The notes under the pieces are model-generated. The model searched no databases and was not told the origin of the DNA. It was given only the letters and a program-made list of their open reading frames with translations. A program made the translations under genes and the position numbers. DNA of 64,000 nucleotides, from NCBI RefSeq assembly GCF_029227915.1, contig NC_079879.1:18352001-18416000 (forward strand), written 5' to 3'. This stretch comes from Hydractinia symbiolongicarpus. Lineage: Eukaryota > Cnidaria > Hydrozoa > Anthoathecata > Hydractiniidae. Numbering within the stretch: the first letter of the stretch is position 1; every line of letters starts with the position of its first letter. Shown piece after piece: positions 38,066 to 49,498 of this stretch.

Positions 38066-40987
38066 ATGAAAATTTGTATCGTTTTATTTTGTGCACTTTG
38101 GTGTGTGGGTGCCACACGAGTTCCCTTTCTTTGGTGGGAGGTTAAGCCGTATGTTTTTCTGGAGAATGGAATCGAGAAAGGAATACTAGTTGATCTGATG
38201 AGAAAATACAACTATTATTGTACACATAATGAATTCTCGTACGACTTTAGGATTAAAGAGAATAACTTTACGTCAAATTATTCAGGCTTGTTGAAACTCG
38301 CCATGTTGAACTTTTCTCAACTTCACCCCCCTTTAAGAAATTTAAGTTTAACAATGAAATCACAAGTAACAATATTTCCAATTCTTGCACGGCATGTAAA
38401 TGTCACAGAACAAGGGTTTGTCACTAAAGCCTGGATCCATTCCCCCGGTGCTTCTGTGATAGTGCGACGTGGAATGATATCATTGTATCGAAAAACATAT
38501 CTTGGGGTCGAAAAATCGTTACCACTGTTAGTACAATGTGGACTTATTGTATTCATACTTGGTATTATAATGTGGTTTTGGGTAACTCCTTATTTTTTCA
38601 TTTATATTCCCCTTTTTTACATTTTTTGATTGTTTTCTCCGTCTCGTCATAGGAAAAGCATTTCAATCCATCTTTCGCACGTTCGTTTCCAATTGGAATG
38701 TCTGATGGAATATGGTGGGCTATCATCACTCTTTCAACCGTAGGGTTCGTATACTACACATTACTCGAATGTGTATTGCGTGATCAATTTGTTCGTTGAG
38801 ATATTTCTTCGACATTGCGTCATTTAAAAAGTCTTTATTACGTTATAGATTTATATATTACATAAAAATATGTAATATTCTTTGTATTTTCAATTAAAAT
38901 ATCTTAGAGACAAACCAATCTATCTGCGACTAAGACAATAATAAGAAATAATAATTTTGTTATTCAAGGATCAAAGTATAGAATATTCTGATAACCAGAA
39001 TGTCATATCGCGATACTGCTACTATTCATGGTAACTTTGTTTACTGTAGCTACGGTGATTTGGTTCCTATGACAACACTGGCACGCCTGTGCACTTTCTT
39101 TTGGATATTCTTTGGACTATCAATAAGCGCCATAATTACAGCTACCGTGACAGATACATTGACAAGCGCTGAATTTTCCAATATTAACGGGAGAATGGTA
39201 AGGAAGTTTATGAAACGGGGTTTAGTAGTATTATTGTTCTGTTATACTTATTGGATAAAATACTATTTTAACCAATATAGCTAGCATTTTAACGCAACCT
39301 TCTCCCGAAGGTTTATGCAATTAAGAGTGTTCGGTAAAGTCTGCAGCACCGTGTGTTCTGCGGATTACACCGAACAATCCCTCACATATAAAGCCACGTA
39401 GTCGTGTGAATGTTTTAGTCTTCGTTTTGATTACTAGAGTACATATCTCTTATTTTCTGTAAGCAGTATTTATCCTTCACAAATACGAAATAAGAACGCC
39501 CCATCAACGTGTTTCAATATCTATTTAGGTGGCAGTTCTCGCTCACTCCTCCGAAGAAAGCATAGCCTTGCAGTATAACGCGAAACCAAAATGTAAGTAA
39601 CTGAGTCTATTATAAACAACATAATCGATGAAATTTTGCAAATCTTTTGTTGCTCTAATGTAGGCTATAACACTTATGCTGATGTGTTGTCGGCAGTGCG
39701 GAGAGAGGATGTCGATGCAGCATTAATTAATTCCGATATTGTTAGCTGGATGCAAGATGAAATCCGATTTGGAATATCGGGAAAAGAGAAGCCGTTGCAT
39801 GTAGTGTACCAAATCAAGCAAGAAATTCCAATATGGGCAATTCAGATTAATCCATCCTTGTTCAGTACTTACCAGTATGAAAAGATATGCTATAACAATC
39901 ATTCCAAAGAAATAGTGGATGACACGTTAAAATCATATTATAAACATACGAAGGTATCTGCATTTTCTATGTAAATGTCAACCCATCTCAAATTTACACT
40001 TTAAAGAATTTTCCTGTGAATCTTTTTTTTTTTACATTTTATATGCTTTTGTGTGCAGGAAAAAACAGTTGCGCGCTAAATAATCGCTAAGTCTGCAACT
40101 TTATTTTTCCAAAGTAAAGCAAGAATGGCGCCAATGTGGAGCGAGTGACGTGTAATTGTCCCACACGGTTAGTCATAAATTATTAATGGGCGTTATACTC
40201 TTGTATATATTTTGCGTGTTACATGCTTTTTATATTAACAAATAAAATTTTAACTGAGGCGCAAAGTTGCTTAATAATTTATCAGCTGCTAAAGAAAGCT
40301 CTGTGTGGCGCAATGTTTTTTTTTGTTTTTTTGCATTTCCTTGCAGTTGTTTGTATGTTTTGTTTGTTTTTATTAATTCTGTTTTTCACAGGGTAACTTT
40401 TATAACAACCCGTTAAACTTTCTTAAAGCGAAAATTAAAACGCGCTTAAAGTGTCTGCAGAAGGGTGTTTTAAGCGTAAATGTTTTCCTTTTCTTTTTTT
40501 TTTATGATTTTGGACATCAACAGCTATAACTCTATAGTTTGCATAAAAGAAACGCACTTATAATTCTTCTGCATAGCTTTGACAAAAATAATACGCACTA
40601 ACTACGTTTCACTATTCGTGACTCCTTTTAATAAGTTATCTTGAGAAATTTATACAATTTGTTTAGGTTGATACAATGCATCCACCTCTGTTGGGCGAAA
40701 TATTTACATTCGATAGTTTTGGACTTTATCTTGTGTTGCTTACCATCACGCTCATTGGGGTAGCTGCTTTGGATGATCTCATTTGTTTTACATATCGTCA
40801 ATCTCATCGTTTGAAAACACAAATTAAGCAACCGCCTAACGAAGAAGAAACAGAACGTTTTAAGCTACATATAAACAGTGAACTGGCGCGGTTAAACGAA
40901 AATTTCGAAGAGTTGAAATTATTCGCAGAAGGCCTGTGTAAATATATGGACAAACCTGAGAATTCAGAGCAAGTTTTGCCACGTTAA
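38066..40987 (+). CDS. iGluR-like receptor with K+ channel filter, cluster gene B (476 aa)
   Basis: Same design and role as gene A. Exons: 38066-38581, 38653-38744, 39050-39197, 39529-39592, 39664-39953, 40667-40987. The start chosen is the ATG that opens MKICIVLFCALWCVGA, a clear signal peptide. S1 has WWEVKPYVF; M1 is hydrophobic at about residues 148-172; pore loop DGIWWAIITLSTVGYGDLVP; inner helix with SAIITATVTDTL; S2 with NSDIVSWMQDEI; M4 (about FGLYLVLLTITLIGVAAL); tail with LHINSELARLNENFEELK, a likely coiled coil. The filter variant is TLSTVGYGD. Its introns are the most compact of the first two genes. The poly(A) signal AATAAA is at 41224. It is the most diverged member by eye, with a non-basic DLVPMTTLAR after the filter where the others have DMVPR. 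Confidence 0.9.
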
Positions 40988-41963
40988 CAAGTTAACTTCA
41001 CAGCTAAGAAAAGCTCTTATTTACAAAATGCTGTCTAACCACCACAATCTCGTTTTCACACCATACAGAAAAAGACCCCGGAAACGAGATGGGCAATGTT
41101 ATGAATGTTATCTTGGTTTCAAGTCCTAGTAAACTTCTGGATGTGCTTATCTGTCTGTTTCAGTGTAACCAAGACCCAATAAGTTGTCTTATATTTCTCG
41201 TTTTTTTCTATATGAGCTAACCAAATAAATTGTAAATTTAACAGTATACCATGTAACTAAAGCACAGAAATAAGTAGCCTCGTATTTTTATCAGATAAAA
41301 ATGACATGCGTCTGTATAAACAAACTGATAATTATTGTTTTCAGAGTACCCGAGGGCAATAAGTGAATTTTTATGAAGATGAGGGAATTAAAGATTGCGC
41401 ATTCTTTAAATAGCTATGGTATTACTTAAATTCTACTTCTGAAGTTAGTTTTATGTTGAATTTACAGAGAAATTTCAACAAGTCCAAAAAAAGGTTAAGT
41501 GCGAAATAAAGGATTTCGAATATTCGGCCTTGTTTAAACATTGCGGAGTTCAAATTCACGAATACGAAGCAAATAAATTTCATTTCTTCCGCATTTATTT
41601 CAGGATTGATATAAAGAACACTCGGGACAAATAAGTGATTCGAAAAAAGAATTTTCGTTGGATGTTTATTGATTATGAATTAAGTTAGAGCGACACGAGA
41701 AACTTTTTCATGCGCGTGCAATGCAACATGGCGCATTGCACGTGCATGTAAAAACATCGTGTTACATCGTGTCCCATAGCCAAAAATTTGTTCCAACACA
41801 GGGATAAAATAGATTCATTCTATTTTGTTGCTAGGACAATTGTTGTTGCAGGGATAAATGTTGTGCTGGCAACCCTTCGCTGGTTGTTGCAACATATTTT
41901 TGCAACATAATTTGTATTAACCAATTAAAATCACCCATATGACCATTAAAATATTTACATTAG

Positions 41964-42089
41964 GTCAACCTCGTCCCCAGGCCCATTTTTCTCTTTTTGA
42001 CGATCTCGGACGGCGAGAAGAAATGATCATTTCTTCGCGCCGTCTTGGATATCAAAAAAGCGAAAAATTGCCCTGGGAACGAGGTTGAC
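41964..42089. mobile_element. 126-bp foldback MITE with ATTAG duplication
   Basis: The left arm GTCAACCTCGTCCCCAGGCC and the right arm CCCTGGGAACGAGGTTGAC are inverse copies, and inner sequence (TTTTTCTC against GCGAAAAA, then GATCTCGGACGGCG against CGCCGTCTTGGATATC) also pairs. It is flanked on both sides by ATTAG. No coding content. Confidence 0.8.
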
Positions 42090-42949
42090 ATTAGGCATCT
42101 TATTCTTCACTTTTTTTATGCAGAGGCTGAAAAAAGCGTTTGCCATCATTCTCGAAATTGACAAAGCCCTGTTTCCACTTAAAAAATATACCGTGTTAAA
42201 TTTCCACTTATACATAAAACGGCGGGAAAAAAAGAAAACACTTTCTTTACACAATCGTTACGATTAACAGCCGTTTATTTTATTACGAAGACATGTCATC
42301 AGATGAAAAGAAATATTTGTTGCACAAACTATTAAAGGTGAATTTCATGTTCTTATTCAAGAAATGAAAGTTTGTGATGATCATTAAAACTTTTAAAAAC
42401 AATTTTAAATGTGTTCACAAAGATTTGAGTGCTTGTTGTCTTTGCTTCCTAGCTGAAAAATAACTTATATCGCTAGAGGACTGTATTAAGTGCAGAATTT
42501 TAGTGCAGAAGTAACACGCAGAATATTTCGCGTGAAAAATAACAGACATGTGCAGAAATATGTTAATTACATGCTTTATTTGCAGCAACAGTAAGCGAGA
42601 TAGATAATTCTATACTTTAAGAAACGCATTTATATATTTTTTTCAAATAGCACACTGAACATAAATATTAATCCCTTGTTATTATTGCGGGATATTAGTT
42701 CAAATTGTTGTTGCACAAAAATTAGTACACATGAGGTATTCACACAGGAGATATATTGGGATAGCCTTGTGTAGATATCCTAAGGTAGAAGAATAATATT
42801 GCAATTGTAAAACAATAGGGTCATAAGATAAATATTATTTCTCCAAAATTCGCCTGATCTAAAAAATTTTTATCCTAAGTTGAAAATATGCAATGCATAA
42901 ATTGTATTCATGTTTGCGAATTTCTAATAGGATATTACTTTTTAGATGT

Positions 42950-43109
42950 CCCGAATGTCAATTGATCTGAAATAAATTCTGAATACGTTTTTATCAAGCC
43001 AGCCACCTGCTCTTAAAATAAATGAAAAACTCCATACGCCATTATGTTTTAAAGATAAATAAAGACGGTGTGAAGCAAATACGACATCGGTGAAATTATT
43101 ATAAGTAAA
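42950..43109 (+). promoter_or_regulatory. Upstream flank of gene C, similar to that of gene D
   Basis: Shared pieces with 49330-49498 include CCGAATGTCAATTGA against CCGAATATCAATTGA, CCACCTG(C/T)C(T/C), CATTATGTTTTAAA against CATCGTGTTTTAAA, and GAAGCAAATA against AAAGCAAATA just before the ATG. The block probably contains the 5' UTR and core promoter. No TATA or factor site is claimed. Confidence 0.5.
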
Positions 43110-46100
43110 ATGAAAGAACTATTACCGCATCTTCTTCTTGGAATGTGTTTTAACACGATTTTATGTCAATATATACCTATATGGTGGGAAATAAAGCCTT
43201 ATGCGTACACGGAAAATAACGAAACCAAAGGAGTTATCATTGACATTTTTAAAAAATACAACCAGTACTGTGAAGATTTAAAAGTTAGTTTCTCAACGGA
43301 AACTAATTTTAAAAATAGCTACAAGGAATTTGTGGAAATTGCAGAATCAAATTTTACACAAACGCATCAACTTATACGCAATGGCAGCGAGAGAGATATA
43401 ATTCTCTTCCCTTCTATTACAACAAATATTACATTAGCAGAGAAAAATTTTGTTGCAAAGACATACGCACACTCTCCAGGTGCATTTGTTATTGTGAGAC
43501 AAGAATCCATCTCTGCATGCAAGAAAATGGCGGTTGGGTTTGTGAAGACCATCCCTTTGTTGTGTTTAGGGCTTTTTACTGCAGCATCAGTTGGTATAAT
43601 TGTCTGGTTATTGGTAAGCGAGTCATATTACTCGCATGTCTAATACTCGGAAAATATGTACTAATGTAAAGTTGTACAGTTTGCTAACTTAAAATTACCA
43701 GGCAACATATTTCTTTTAACCGCGTATCGGTATTTCTTATAGGAAAAAAGATCGAATGCTGACTTCAAGCGAAAGTTTCCTTTAGGAGTACTGGACGGAT
43801 TTTGGTGGGCATTGATCACAATGTCAACAGTGGGGTAAATAAGTTTTAGAAATAACTGTTTATGAATATTATACTTGTTCTTATACTAAAATGTTATGTT
43901 CTTTGTTTTTCACTTAGATATGGAGATATGGTCCCAAGAAGTCTATTCTCGCGAACCATCAGTTTCATCTGGGTACTTGTTGGTCTCATGTCTAGTGCTA
44001 TTTTAACAGCCACTGTCACAGATACGTTGTCTGATCCTAACTTTATAAAGATTGAGGGAGAAAAGGTACCATTTTTACTTTTACGAAAACTAACCTTCAA
44101 AATTTCAAAGATGTGACCTCAAAACATAGTTATGGTTTCTTTGATTATTAAAACATGTTCCAAAGCAGGGTTTACAGAAAAAAATATAATATAATAATAT
44201 AATTATGAATATATAATTATAAAAACTTTAGGGAAACCCTAAAAATATAATAAAGAACATGGAATTTTCTAAAACTCACCAAAACCAAAAAAAAGTCTTG
44301 ACATAACAAAGTAAAAATCTTTTGTTTGTGTTTATTTTTTTTTTCTGCCGTTATTGTAATCTACATTTCTCAAAGTACCTACGGTATTTTTGAATACCCA
44401 GACAGCTGCGACTACTTTGGTAGGGCGAAAAAATTGCGGGTACCGCGAGCCTCATACAGACTCTTTTTTAGTCAAAAATCTTTTTATTACTTGAGTACTT
44501 GCAAATATCTTCATAGGTCAAAAAAAATTTTCAGTCCTTTGCTTCTTTCAAGCAAAACTCGAACTTTTCCTAATCCTTTTACCTTCGAGCTTTCAAGAGA
44601 ATGAGAATTCAAAATTTTTTTGACTGCGATTATTAAATGGAATTGTGAAAAGAAGCATAATACTAAGTCCTCTCCTCCCAACAAGCCATAACCCTTATAC
44701 AATCATTTTTGACAAGTGATGTTGTAAGCTGCAAAGCGTTCACAGGCTTGGAGAAGGTAATGTCCAGCTATGACGTGGCAGCTAGATGTCTGAAAAAACA
44801 CTTTACATTGCGAAGAATTAAGCTTTACTCTTTTTACCACAACTCAACATAGGTTAAACTATTTCTCAACTGCGCATACTTTTCTTGAGAATTGAGAGAA
44901 AATTAGACAGTTTTTTCTTGGTGAGATAAAAATATTTTTCTAGGATTTCGACCAGCTTAATACCAGCAAACTTTACTTTGCCGAAACTAGATATATTAAC
45001 AACTTTGAGGAGCGAATAAGCATACAGACAAGTTTAAAGCTTCCCAGCAAAATATACAGACAGATCAGCTTTTGATCCTATATTTCCACAGTATAATAAT
45101 AAAACTCCACCATGTATAAAGTTTTAAACATGGCGAACTAACCAGCTGTGAAAATAGTAATTGCTGTTACTTTCTTTATAATTTTAGGTTGCAGTGTTGG
45201 TATATTCCGCAGAACAACAGATTGCAAAGCAATACAATGCTAGACCGCTAGGTATGGACTCCTTTTCTTACCTACTCAAATAAGAAGAAAGTAAAATGAA
45301 GGTCAATGTCATAAGTAAATGTGTGCAGATATCCACTGCGGGTGTAAGAAGTTTCGATGTTTTTAGCTTGACCTAGCTTTATCCGTATTAATTGCACTGC
45401 AAAAAAAAATTCTATTTTGCGCGCTATATTCTTGCGCAATAGCAATATGAACGTATTTCGTGCGTATTATTTTGCGGGCAGGTTCAAGGCCCTGCCCAAT
45501 AAGGGAGGGGGGACAGCAGAGTTCATGTTATTTAGGCAAAATATAGATCTTTTCCTTTTTTTAAACCGTAGAACTATCCTGCTTGTACCTGTTTCTGTTC
45601 CACAAAACCATACAAAACCTTTATTTCCTGCAAAACCATACAAAACCTTTATTTCCTGCAAAAAGTATATTTTCGCGCTTTATTTTTGAACTAATTGGCG
45701 CGATAACAATTTTTTATAAACGAGCGCAAATAAGTGCATGCGAAATAACGTACGAATTATATAAAGCCAGCGACGGTGACTTTTCTTATTCTAAGCTTAG
45801 ATCTTCCATATCGATTCTTCGTGTTCTTTCCCACAGTGCATGTAATTTTAGAAAGAGACAATTACGAAGAAGTTTTAACTGCTCTACGGAACGGTGATGC
45901 ATACGCAGCACTTATCAGCTCCGACATCGCTAGTTGGATGCAAGAGAAAATACGAGGGGAAGACGACGATGTCAAACTCAGTATTGTTTACGAAATCCAG
46001 CAAGAAATTCCTGTTGGGGATATCGAGTATAATTACATCAAAGCCAAAGAAAAAAATTGGTTTAATGAATCTTGCTTCAAAGAAAACATACAGGAGATTG

Positions 46101-48278
46101 TTACTGAGACTTTAGCCTTTTACTACAAACACACAGTGGTAAGTTAATCTTAGGGTTGTAAATTATGCTGAGATTGATATACAGAAAAGCTGCATTTTTC
46201 TATCTCTCTATCTCGAACTCGCAAGGAACTAAAAAATTTGTTCGAAATAGAGAAAGTTCAAAATGAAGAAAGGAAAATACCTTAGGCGGACCACAAAGGG
46301 ATTGAGACTTTAGTTCGAGATAGAGAGAAGTTCGAGATAGAGAGTAGTTGAGATAGAGAGTAGTCGAGATAGAGAGATTCCATGGTAAATATCCTCTCTG
46401 GAATAAACACTCCTACTGCATAAACGCCTCTGGCAAACACCGTCATCTATGACATGTTCGACCACAGGTTGTTCTTTGTTCACAACTACACAAAAGAGTG
46501 CGTCAGCAGTCAGTATTGACTCATCGGGGCTAACAGCAAGCTGCACCAAAATATTTTGGGACAGCAAGCTTTTCCAATATTTTGGGGGAACTTTTAAATG
46601 ATTCTCAGCTTCTAACAGGGGTCCTTCGTTTGCAGAGATAAAATTTATCAAGTCCTTCGTTTTCATTTTTTCTGAGTAGAAAATACGAGTTCTCTGAAGA
46701 AACCAGAAGAAAGGAGGTTGCTGAAATTGATTCGAGAAAACGAAAATTCGAGTTTACGAGGTTGGAGCTAACTAGTGATTTTGGTAAACTTTTCATGAAG
46801 CAGCGAAGCTACTTAATCAATTATCTATGGCATCAAATTTTCAGAACAAAGCGCCACTCTGAAATATCCTGACATTTGTTAAAGCGTACAAAATTCAAAA
46901 TTTTTCTTTGGCATCGAGGAGCTCGAGTACAATTCACAGACAACATTTTTACTAATACTACAAGACTACAAGATTACAATCATGTTGAAAACGTTAATAA
47001 AAATGTACTTACACAGATTACTACAAGATATAACTTCCAAATAATATCGAGATATGTGCATTGTATGCAGTTTTGGCCAAGTACATATGCCCTCTTTTTC
47101 ACTCACCCATCCATCTTTCACCGTCATTGGATCAGACAATGAAATATTCTCAATTTTTTTTGTATATATTGAGTAAAGAGTTAACTGGACATCCTTCTTC
47201 GTATGCAGCGTAAGCTCTGTAAAGATGAAGGTTAAAACTAGAAAAAAAGTAGTGGCAGAATAATGCCCTTGGCTGCTAAGAGCTGTAGCTAGCTAGCTAC
47301 ACAGTGAACAAAACCCAGTTTATATCGAAGAACGATTTTCTTACCTTGCAACCAGTGTTTCGATGCTTCCCATAGTAGATTTTTTCCGTACGGACAAGTT
47401 CTTTTTAATGCCAAAGAATTGAAAAACTTAAAGTCTTCTATAGTTAAGGTTTCTGTTTCCACTTAATAATTTTTAAATTCCCGCAAAAACAGTGTGTAAT
47501 TTGCAGAACGTTTTTAAATCTAGAAAAATGTGCATTGTAATATATGCTTAATTTACAGCATTTCAATTTTTTACTCACGCACTTTGAACTTGTTAAAGTT
47601 CACAAAGGATTTAGGGCTTGGGATTTGACTTAGGTTATTTAGTTAGATCTGATATCTTAAACTGGGACAATTCCTGCTGACGTTAACCTGGCCTATTTTA
47701 TCGGTTTCCAGACTTTCATATGGACCGGTGCGTTTTAATTGTTTCGCAATGCGGTTCCTCACGGCCCTACACATCTGTCAAAGCAGAACTCTTGCAGCCC
47801 TTCTGCTGCGGACATGCGACAGAATACTGCCTTATTCCTAAAAATTATAAACAGAATTCTAGAGCTGTGTGATATTGCAGAAAAAAGTTTACAATTCGCG
47901 GCTGGTTAAAAACGCGAAAAATTTTACTTGCCGCCTGGCAATCTTTCTGGCCTTTTCCTGACATATTTCTATTACATTTAGTTCGACGCAACTTATACTC
48001 CATCTCTATTTGAGACTTTCCATCCAAAAACCGGACTTGGTACATATTTCATTGTAGCTGTAGTCGTTTTGGTCATGGTAGCAGGAATGGAGGAGTTCGT
48101 ATACCGTCAATATCACAAGAAGAAGGAGAGTGTAGAAAAAGACGAACTGGAATTGACACAAAAGCAAAGTTCGAATTTCAAAATACATGTCAACAATGAA
48201 TTGGTACAACTGAACAGAAACTTTCAAGAAATGAAGTCAATCTTGCAAGGGCTTGAAAAAAGATTACAAGAAAAATAA
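43110..48278 (+). CDS. iGluR-like receptor with K+ channel filter, cluster gene C (468 aa)
   Basis: Exons: 43110-43613, 43743-43834, 43918-44065, 45188-45251, 45837-46138, 47982-48278. Protein: signal peptide MKELLPHLLLGMCF...; S1 with WWEIKPYAYTENNE and an invariant YC at residue 54; M1 at about 146-168 (LCLGLFTAASVGIIVWLL); pore loop [20 protein letters not shown] with the filter at about 194-202; inner helix GLMSSAILTATVTDTL; S2 with SDIASWMQEKI and an invariant Cys (ESCFKEN); M4 (YFIVAVVVLVMVAG) followed by EEFVYRQYHKKK, like the M4 end of iGluRs; coiled-coil tail with HVNNELVQLNRNFQEMK. In S1 the region equivalent to the iGluR T-x-x-x-x-R motif reads ITLAEKNF, without arginine. Exons 2, 3 and 6 are near-identical to gene D. 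Confidence 0.92.
45440..45775. repeat. Intronic repeat block, with 25-bp direct duplication
   Basis: In intron 4 of gene C. CCATACAAAACCTTTATTTC plus CTGCAAAA occurs twice in tandem at about 45609-45663. GCGC-rich words near 45420 (TTGCGCGC) and 45722 (GAGCGCAAATAAG) could be ends of a small element. No gene. Confidence 0.4.
46175..46385. repeat. TCTCTATCTCGAACT repeats, pogo/Tigger-like ends
   Basis: In intron 5 of gene C. The left side reads CTCTCTATCTCGAACTCGC; the right side has four inverse copies (TTCGAGATAGAGAG or GTCGAGATAGAGAG) between 46313 and 46379. The form recalls Tigger termini, as at 30491-30515, but no transposase is recognised beside it. Confidence 0.5.
46310..46796 (-). 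other. Unidentified open frames next to the Tigger-like ends
   Basis: Two overlapping minus-strand frames, 118 and 63 codons. The longer has VPPKYWKSLLSQNI and VVVNKEQPVVEHVIDDG, which might be a decayed Tigger C-terminal region. I do not recognise it firmly. It lies within intron 5 of gene C on the opposite strand. Confidence 0.25.
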
Positions 48279-49498
48279 GAAAAAGCTTTAGATAATAATT
48301 AACAATAACACATTCGAAACACCAAATAGAATTTTAACCACATGCATCAAAACTTGATTGTGTAAAAACAACTTAGAAATATTTAAAAAAAATATAAATT
48401 GATCATTTTTTCGAAGGGATGTTTTCAAAAATATGTAATACATAAAACCTACTTTACACTTAATTAAACAAGTTATATATGTAAGTATACCCATACAAAA
48501 CAGGCCTTATTGACAGCGTACAGCGACTGACAGTTTCCATAGAAAATATGCACGGAAGACTTTCGTAATGTCTATTTGTTTTATGTTTTATCTTGCGTAT
48601 TTTATGATGTAGCACATTCACATTCATTCATCTAGAGAGGTTGAAGTATTCCGGTAACTCTCGGTTTATCTCTTCGTTAAATCGGAAGAACAAGGAACGT
48701 TTCGGGCGAATTTTCTGTAAACAACTTAATCCAAAAAATTTAATTGTGCTTATTATTTTAAGACAACAAGAAGAAATTAATCTTATCACTTAAACTATCT
48801 TTTTAGGCAAATCTTGTTCATTGATTTTTACTTGCCTGAAGGTGTATACGTTGCCGTACGAAATATATAGCTTTTTATAATTTTTAATTTCATCTAGTTT
48901 CGCGTTTATCGCGTTCTTTGCTCTTTGTTGCGAAAGTTTTTGCCTTTGAAAATTTAAAACCGCAAAACGCAAAAGCTTTATCACGCGAATTCATAGCCAA
49001 TTTATAAAACGCGAAAGTTTTTCACGCGAAAAAATGTTTTTTTTTCAAATCCAATTTAAGGCCCTTTCCTGAATTAAATTCGTTGTTAACAAAAAAATCA
49101 ATGACCCAGAAAAATTGTTCTAAGGACAGTATTTCGAATTAAGGAGTTTACTGTATGCATAAGCATAAAAATATAATAAAAGATTATCTTTTACTACATC
49201 TCTATAGCATAAGTTATTATGAGCAAACCCAAATGCATTTGAATTTTTTTAAACATCTAAAAAAATTATTTTCTTATCTCTAATAAATAATTCCACAGTA
49301 GATTGATGTTTAGTGAATTCAAGAATATTAGTTTTCAAAATGCCGAATATCAATTGAAAATATCTTTGAAAATATATTTTTCAATCCATCCACCTGTCCT
49401 TTAAAAAACAAATTAAAAATTCACGTCATCGTGTTTTAAATATGGATCAAGGCACAGCAAAGCAAATATATCAGCATTGGCGAAAAGATTAAAGCAAA
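48279..49498. other. Intergenic region between genes C and D
   Basis: The first 130 bp are the gene C 3' UTR and are nearly the same as after gene D (from 53934). Around 48890-49040 are several CGCGAAAGTTT and TCACGCG words, possibly relics of the CGCGAAAATTTCTGC element family. No gene. Confidence 0.5.

Larger units (their letters stand above)
40988..43109. other. Intergenic region between genes B and C
   Basis: No gene supported. Near 41690-41900 are AACATGGCGCATTGCACGTG, TTGTTGCAACATA and similar words that look repeat-derived. A 126-bp foldback element lies at 41964-42089. The final 150 bp upstream of gene C resemble those upstream of gene D. Confidence 0.5.

Noticed and set aside
43367-43552. 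Minus-strand open frames opposite the exon 1 of cluster genes (also 38323-38556 and 49819-50145)
   Set aside because: Antisense shadows of S1 and M1 coding sequence, with no independent motif.
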